NCBI GenBank assembly: GCA_049699975.1
Contig: JBNAWB010000149.1
Location: 1 to 9,111 of the forward strand
DNA: 9,111 nucleotides
Source of the DNA: CAZAGD01 sp049699975
GTDB taxonomy: Bacteria > Desulfobacterota > SM23-61
Reading direction: 5' to 3'
Under the pieces are notes generated by a model. It searched no databases and had not been told where the DNA came from. It saw only the letters and a list, made by a program, of their open reading frames with translations. The translations under genes were made by a program, and so were the position numbers. Shown here piece by piece: positions 5,854-9,111 of the stretch. Positions within the stretch are counted from its first letter, which is position 1. Each line of letters starts with the position of its first letter.

Positions 5854-7548
5854 TTAAAATCTCCCCGAACGGAGGATGGAAATTAACAACCAAATTGCGA
5901 AAATACCGGCGATACCAAAACCTAAAATTCCTAATACAGGGAACCCCAACAGGAAAGGGCCGATATTGGTACTAATGATCAAAGAAGAGGAGATAATTAA
6001 TGCTGATATTAATATAGAAAAAGCCAGGCGGTTAGAAGCCCGATCAATTTGGGAAGAGAGTTGGTTCAGGCCGCGTAGCTCTAATCCAATTTTATATTTA
6101 CCTTGTTTTATCTGCCGCAGCATATCCTGGAGATCTCCGGGGATTTCTTTAAGGAGCTGGAGGAGGTCTTCCCCTGTCCCCAAAAATTCTTTCCAAATTC
6201 TTTGGGGACTAAAACGTTGTATTTTAAGTTGCTTGATAAAAGGAGCAGCTTTATTGGCCATATCCATATCCGGATCTAAAGCCAAGCCGACTCCCTCGGC
6301 CGTGGCTAATGCTTTCCCCATGAGATAAATATCCGGGGGGAGACGCAAATGATGGCGATTAATTAAATCAAGCAAGTCTTTTAATATAATGGCCACGCGT
6401 AGCTCCTTTAAAGGTCGCCCAAAATACTTGGCTATAAAATCGGCTATATCCTTTTCTAAAGCGCGGCGATCAGGCTCTTCTTCCCACTCAATAATTTTTA
6501 GCAGAGCAGAGACGATTTTTCTTTCGTCCCGGCGCACATAAGCATAAATCAGATCGGCAAAATCTTCGCGAGCTTGCCGGTCTACGCTGCCCATCATGCC
6601 AAAGTCCAAGTAACAAATTCTATTACCTGGTAAAACAAAAATATTTCCCGGATGAGGATCAGCATGGAAAAAACCGTGGCGGAATATTTGTTCTAAGATT
6701 AAATCTGCTCCCCGAGAAGCTATTTCTTTTCGGTCGAATCCTTCTTGATCGAGAAGATGAATTTCGCTGGCCTTAATTCCGGAAATATACTCCATGGTCA
6801 GCACTTTACTGCTACAAACAGCGCGGTAAAGGCGAGGAACATATAGATAAGGATGGTCAAGGAACTGCTGGGCAAACCTTTCTAAATTAGAAGCTTCGAT
6901 CTCATAGTCAATTTCTTTTTCTAAAACGCGGGCAAATTCTTCCACAATGCGAGTTGGTTTCTGCCTAGCCAACTCCTCTATATGTCTTTCCATTAAAACG
7001 GCCAAATGGAAAAGGATTTCTAAATCTACTTCAATTAATTGCCGAATACCCGGCCGCTGCACTTTGACCACCACCTCTTCCCCACCTAGCAGACGGGCTC
7101 GATGCACCTGGCCAATAGAAGCGGCTGCCAAGGGCGTAGGGTCAAAACTGGCGAATTTATTCTCTAAAGGTGTTTTAAACTCCTCTTCAATAATTTCTTT
7201 CACCTGCGCAAAAGGGAAAGGAGGAGCCTGGTCTTGGAGTTTCGCTAATTCTTGGGCGAATTCTAAAGGGATCAGATCAGGACGGGTAGAAAGGATTTGG
7301 GCCAGCTTAATAAAAGTAGGGCCTAAATCGGCGCAAGCCAGACGCAAACGCTCTGCTCGGGTAAGTTTTTCGGCTCTGACTCGATGACTCCGAAAAATTA
7401 AACGCCGGCCAAACTCTAAATACTGGCTAATATTTAATCTTTCAATGAGATCACCAAAGCCATACTTAAAAAAAATAGTGAGAATCTGGCGGTAGCGATT
7501 TATATGGCGATAAGTGCGCGAAAAGGCCCCTATCTGGCGCAGAAGCAT
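5854..7548 (-). CDS. ABC1/AarF/UbiB family atypical kinase
   Basis: The 564-residue protein is a full-length ABC1/UbiB family member. Relatives act as membrane-associated ATPases or kinases needed for ubiquinone synthesis or handling of isoprenoid lipids; the reaction in this organism is unknown. Family landmarks run in order: KLAQILSTRPDLIP (81-94, the KxGQ motif with Ala83 in place of Gly), the alanine-rich nucleotide loop AAASIGQVH (141-149), Lys162 in VVVKVQRP, EIDYE (212-216), the catalytic-loop HADPHPGN (295-302; Asp297, Asn302) and the DFG motif (315-317). Two hydrophobic helices near the C-terminus (about 509-527 and 533-557) would anchor it in the membrane. The start at 7548 lies one base after the stop of the phasin-like gene, with only GGGGAG some distance upstream, so the two genes look translationally coupled. 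I give no symbol because no ubiquinone genes are nearby. Confidence 0.92.
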   Translation of the reverse strand: MLLRQIGAFSRTYRHINRYRQILTIFFKYGFGDLIERLNISQYLEFGRRLIFRSHRVRAEKLTRAERLRLACADLGPTFIKLAQILSTRPDLIPLEFAQELAKLQDQAPPFPFAQVKEIIEEEFKTPLENKFASFDPTPLAAASIGQVHRARLLGGEEVVVKVQRPGIRQLIEVDLEILFHLAVLMERHIEELARQKPTRIVEEFARVLEKEIDYEIEASNLERFAQQFLDHPYLYVPRLYRAVCSSKVLTMEYISGIKASEIHLLDQEGFDRKEIASRGADLILEQIFRHGFFHADPHPGNIFVLPGNRICYLDFGMMGSVDRQAREDFADLIYAYVRRDERKIVSALLKIIEWEEEPDRRALEKDIADFIAKYFGRPLKELRVAIILKDLLDLINRHHLRLPPDIYLMGKALATAEGVGLALDPDMDMANKAAPFIKQLKIQRFSPQRIWKEFLGTGEDLLQLLKEIPGDLQDMLRQIKQGKYKIGLELRGLNQLSSQIDRASNRLAFSILISALIISSSLIISTNIGPFLLGFPVLGILGFGIAGIFAIWLLISILRSGRF

Positions 7549-7549
7549 G

Positions 7550-7852
7550 CTATTCTTTTTTCTCCCCAGCTTTCTCTAACTGTTCAATTCTGGCTTTCAA
7601 TTCTTCGATTTCTTTGCGGGTGGGAATATTTAACTTTTGCAGAGTTTCGTTTACTATCTTCTCGATTTTTTCAGACAACTCTTTTCTAACTTTGGTTGAT
7701 CTTTCTTTAAGTTCTTGGATTAATTCGCGGCCTTGTTTTTCCGTGAGATCTCCTTTTTTGACAATTTCATTCACCGTTTCTTCAATTTTGTCCGCCGTCA
7801 TGGAGGCTAAGCCAGCCCCGATAAATATTGCTTTTTTAATGAACTCGAACAT
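7550..7852 (-). CDS. Phasin-like coiled-coil small protein
   Basis: The 100-residue protein begins with a short amphipathic or hydrophobic stretch (FIKKAIFIGAGLASMTADKI, 4-23). It continues as a highly charged helical region rich in Lys, Glu and Arg (about 24-95), with heptad-like Leu/Ile spacing at the end (IEELKARIEQLEKAG, 82-96). This is the pattern of small phasin-like (PhaI/PhaF-related) proteins. True binding to polyhydroxyalkanoate granules cannot be claimed: no PHA genes are present, and such proteins are also found next to UbiB-type kinases. AGGAGG seven to eight bases before the ATG is a strong ribosome binding site. It is the first gene of the minus-strand run after the terminator at 7929-7966 and is separated from the ABC1/UbiB gene by a single base. 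Confidence 0.72.
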   Translation of the reverse strand: MFEFIKKAIFIGAGLASMTADKIEETVNEIVKKGDLTEKQGRELIQELKERSTKVRKELSEKIEKIVNETLQKLNIPTRKEIEELKARIEQLEKAGEKKE

Positions 7853-7896
7853 AACCCACCTCCTAAGTTTAAATATGCAGGGTTTAGCTCATATAT

Positions 7897-7923
7897 GTTT
7901 TCCGGGGAAAGTTATCCGGGAAA
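7897..7923. repeat. Tandem near-direct repeat in the leader of the phasin/UbiB operon
   Basis: Two adjacent copies read GTTTTCCGGGGAAA (7897-7910) and GTTATCCGGGAAA (7911-7923) on the plus strand. They differ by one base and one extra G. They lie between the two-way terminator and the ribosome binding site of the phasin-like gene, the only stretch where a promoter for the eight-gene run could be. The position suggests an operator, but I recognise no known regulator motif and see no clear sigma70 boxes in 7853-7928. Confidence 0.45.
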
Positions 7924-7928
7924 TAAAT

Positions 7929-7966
7929 AAAAAGGCATAACCCTTTACTTAAGATTATGCCTTTTT
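7929..7966. terminator. Bidirectional rho-independent terminator between panB and the phasin-like gene
   Basis: A 12-base perfect stem is formed by AAAAAGGCATAA (7929-7940) and TTATGCCTTTTT (7955-7966). The 14-base loop can itself pair CTT with AAG (7943-7945 with 7951-7953). On the plus strand a run of T continues to 7968. On the minus strand the stem ends in TTTTT followed by ATTTATTT. It lies 18 bases after the panB stop in the direction of panB transcription, so its main role is probably to end the panB message. Confidence 0.82.
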
Positions 7967-7983
7967 TTCAGAGGAGAAGCAAT

Positions 7984-8853
7984 TTACTTTTTAAGAGCAG
8001 ATTTCTGCTGCGCTGCCCATTCTTTAAATTTGGCCAATTCTTCCGGAATCATTGGGTAAATATGCTTGGGTTCAGGGAAAGCCTTATTCCGCACATCTTG
8101 GACATAAGCAGTAAGAGCTTCCGTACAGATCTTGCCCACTTCGGCATAACGCTTAACGAATTTGGGGGTGAAGGCTTCAAAGATGCCCAACATGTCGCTC
8201 ACGATCAGCAACTGGCCATCACAATATGGACCGGCTCCAATAGAAAGAACGGGAATGGTCAGGAGATCCCGGATATAGCCCGCTACCTCAGGTGGGATTG
8301 CTTCTAACAGAATCATAGCTGCCCCAGCTTCTTGAACGGCCAGGGCATCTTCCACTTGGGCTTTAGCACTTTCCAAAGTGCGCCCTTGGGCCTTAAAACC
8401 TCCTAATTGGGAGGAGCTTTGGGGAGTCAAACCTATATGGCCCATGACTAACATTCCCGCATCCACAATGGCTTTAATGCGGCTCGCTACGCGTACCCCT
8501 CCTTCTAACTTAACCGCATCGACTCTGGCTTCTTTGAAGAAACGGCCGGCGTTCTCTACCGCGGCTTCGTCATTAGTTTGGTAAGACAAGAAAGGCATGT
8601 CCCCAATTACAAAAGTATTGGGCGCTCCTCTCCGCACCGCCTCTGTATGGACAATCATTTGATCCATAGTGACCGGCATGGTGCCCTCATAACCATAAAC
8701 ACACATGCCCAAAGAATCCCCTACTAAGATCATATCCACGCCGGCTTTCTCCGCAAAAGTAGCCGTGGGATAGTCATAACTGGTGATAAAAGTAATTGGT
8801 TCTCCTTTTTCTTTCATAGCATAAAAATCTTGAATAGTTTTCTTCTTTTTCAT
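7984..8853 (-). CDS. panB: 3-methyl-2-oxobutanoate hydroxymethyltransferase (ketopantoate hydroxymethyltransferase)
   Basis: PanB adds a hydroxymethyl group from 5,10-methylenetetrahydrofolate to 2-oxoisovalerate, the first committed step to pantothenate and CoA. The 289 residues match the family. The TIM-barrel landmarks are TSYDYPTA (24-31), VGDSLGM (44-50; metal ligand Asp46), VTMDQMIVHTEAV (61-73), GDMPFLSY (84-91; metal ligand Asp85), VKLEGG (114-119; Lys115 and metal ligand Glu117), MGHIGLTPQS (137-146), LLEAIP (182-187; catalytic Glu184) and SIGAGPYCDGQ (204-214). The C-terminus ends in a lysine-rich tail. The ATG at 8853 follows AAGGAGG with four bases of spacing. panC and panD are not in the window. 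A hairpin terminator follows the gene, so it appears to be transcribed separately from the phasin/UbiB run. Its need for methylene-THF links it to the folate pathway served by FolK. Confidence 0.95.
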   Translation of the reverse strand: MKKKKTIQDFYAMKEKGEPITFITSYDYPTATFAEKAGVDMILVGDSLGMCVYGYEGTMPVTMDQMIVHTEAVRRGAPNTFVIGDMPFLSYQTNDEAAVENAGRFFKEARVDAVKLEGGVRVASRIKAIVDAGMLVMGHIGLTPQSSSQLGGFKAQGRTLESAKAQVEDALAVQEAGAAMILLEAIPPEVAGYIRDLLTIPVLSIGAGPYCDGQLLIVSDMLGIFEAFTPKFVKRYAEVGKICTEALTAYVQDVRNKAFPEPKHIYPMIPEELAKFKEWAAQQKSALKK

Positions 8854-9034
8854 TTTTCCTCCTTTTATTGGTACGTATTGTCAAAAGTCATTTTCCTTCT
8901 CCTTCCCCCTCCAAGAGACGGAGTCATAATTAATAAATGGCTGAGTTTTGGGGAAAGGACTACAGGCAGGCTAGAAGTAGACATTCATTCAGAATCATGA
9001 GGCAGTAGATCTTCCATGGAACGAGGCGACAGCA
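8854..9034. other. Non-coding leader region upstream of panB
   Basis: No family-like reading frame is visible here on either strand. The minus strand has a purine-rich stretch at about 8892-8912 and a short frame (8865-8891) discussed in the findings. No convincing -35/-10 pair for panB was found. A perfect TTGACA at 8884-8879 on the minus strand would put the -10 box inside the panB ribosome binding site. Confidence 0.5.
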
Positions 9035-9090
9035 GTAGGGCAAGGCCTTGACCCTTGCCGCATTTGGCAAGCCATAAAGGCTTGCCCTAC
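9035..9090. repeat. Palindromic, REP/MITE-like hairpin repeat
   Basis: The outer arms are a perfect 10-base inverted repeat: GTAGGGCAAG (9035-9044) and CTTGCCCTAC (9081-9090). Inside, CCTT (9046-9049) pairs with AAGG (9077-9080) and TTGCC (9055-9059) with GGCAA (9066-9070) around a six-base loop. The same bases can instead form two side-by-side hairpins: GGCAAGG with CCTTGCC (9039-9045, 9053-9059) and GGCAAGCC with GGCTTGCC (9066-9073, 9079-9086). There is no T-run, so it is not a typical terminator. Its form resembles dispersed palindromic repeats of the GTAGGG...CCCTAC type in environmental bacterial genomes. Confidence 0.72.
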
Positions 9091-9111
9091 GAATTGATAA
9101 GAATATTTAAG

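Noticed and set aside
6947..7387. A 146-codon plus-strand open frame opposite the ABC1/UbiB gene
   Set aside because: It is antisense to a full-length conserved gene, its product is rich in Ser, Arg and Lys with no family resemblance, and it lacks a ribosome binding site. It is a frame shadow.
8879..8884. Perfect TTGACA on the minus strand as a panB promoter -35 box
   Set aside because: A -10 box at normal spacing would overlap the panB ribosome binding site, leaving no leader, and no TATAAT-like sequence is there.
1..9111. CRISPR array, tRNA, rRNA, insertion sequence or phage genes
   Set aside because: No spaced direct repeats, cloverleaf-like segments, transposase-like or phage-like products were seen; all sizeable real frames belong to housekeeping families.

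Overview
The window reads as an ordinary bacterial chromosome segment of conserved housekeeping genes. It comes from a Gram-negative, probably anaerobic bacterium with AT-leaning DNA (judged by eye, not computed). The gene set fits Desulfobacterota ('Deltaproteobacteria') or a nearby uncultured lineage. It includes the diaminopimelate-aminotransferase (DapL) route to lysine and meso-DAP, a stand-alone corrinoid protein, a flavoredoxin-type flavin reductase, a DUF4124-lytic transglycosylase, a small YHS/TRASH-like membrane-anchored protein and a phasin-like coiled-coil protein next to an ABC1/UbiB kinase. That placement is an inference from gene content. No rRNA or other phylogenetic marker is present.

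Layout. Positions 1-1785 hold a short plus-strand cluster: radC (130-828), a flavin reductase-like flavoprotein (847-1479) and a small TIGR04076-type protein (1504-1785). A candidate promoter lies at 66-93. This cluster meets the minus-strand genes tail to tail, with only 2 bases between opposing stop codons.

From 7852 down to 1788 there is one closely packed minus-strand run, in transcription order: phasin-like protein, ABC1/UbiB kinase, corrinoid protein, LL-diaminopimelate aminotransferase (dapL), folK, a YHS-like small membrane protein, a signal-peptide-bearing lytic transglycosylase and pgsA. Gaps are mostly 0-60 bases, two junctions are coupled (1-base gap and 13-base overlap), and the longest gap (about 100 bases) precedes the transglycosylase. 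Upstream on the same strand, panB (7984-8853) is separated from this run by a two-way hairpin terminator at 7929-7966. The run therefore probably starts from its own promoter near a tandem TCCGGG-type repeat at 7897-7923. The right end (8854-9111) is non-coding as far as I can see and carries a striking 56-base palindromic repeat at 9035-9090.

How the genes fit together. Several products serve the cell envelope: DapL makes the diaminopimelate used for lysine and peptidoglycan cross-links, the transglycosylase cuts peptidoglycan, PgsA makes the acidic phospholipid precursor, and the ABC1/UbiB protein is a membrane-associated atypical kinase/ATPase linked in other organisms to isoprenoid-quinone or lipid homeostasis. 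FolK (folate) and PanB (pantothenate/CoA) are cofactor enzymes. The corrinoid protein would carry methyl groups between methyltransferases, and folate is a plausible acceptor, but no partner methyltransferase is in the window.

I found no convincing new defence, mobile or RNA-guided system. The items most worth a second look are the right-end palindromic repeat, the partnerless corrinoid protein inside a biosynthetic operon, the phasin/UbiB pair with an altered KxGQ motif, and the regulatory-looking repeat in front of that pair.
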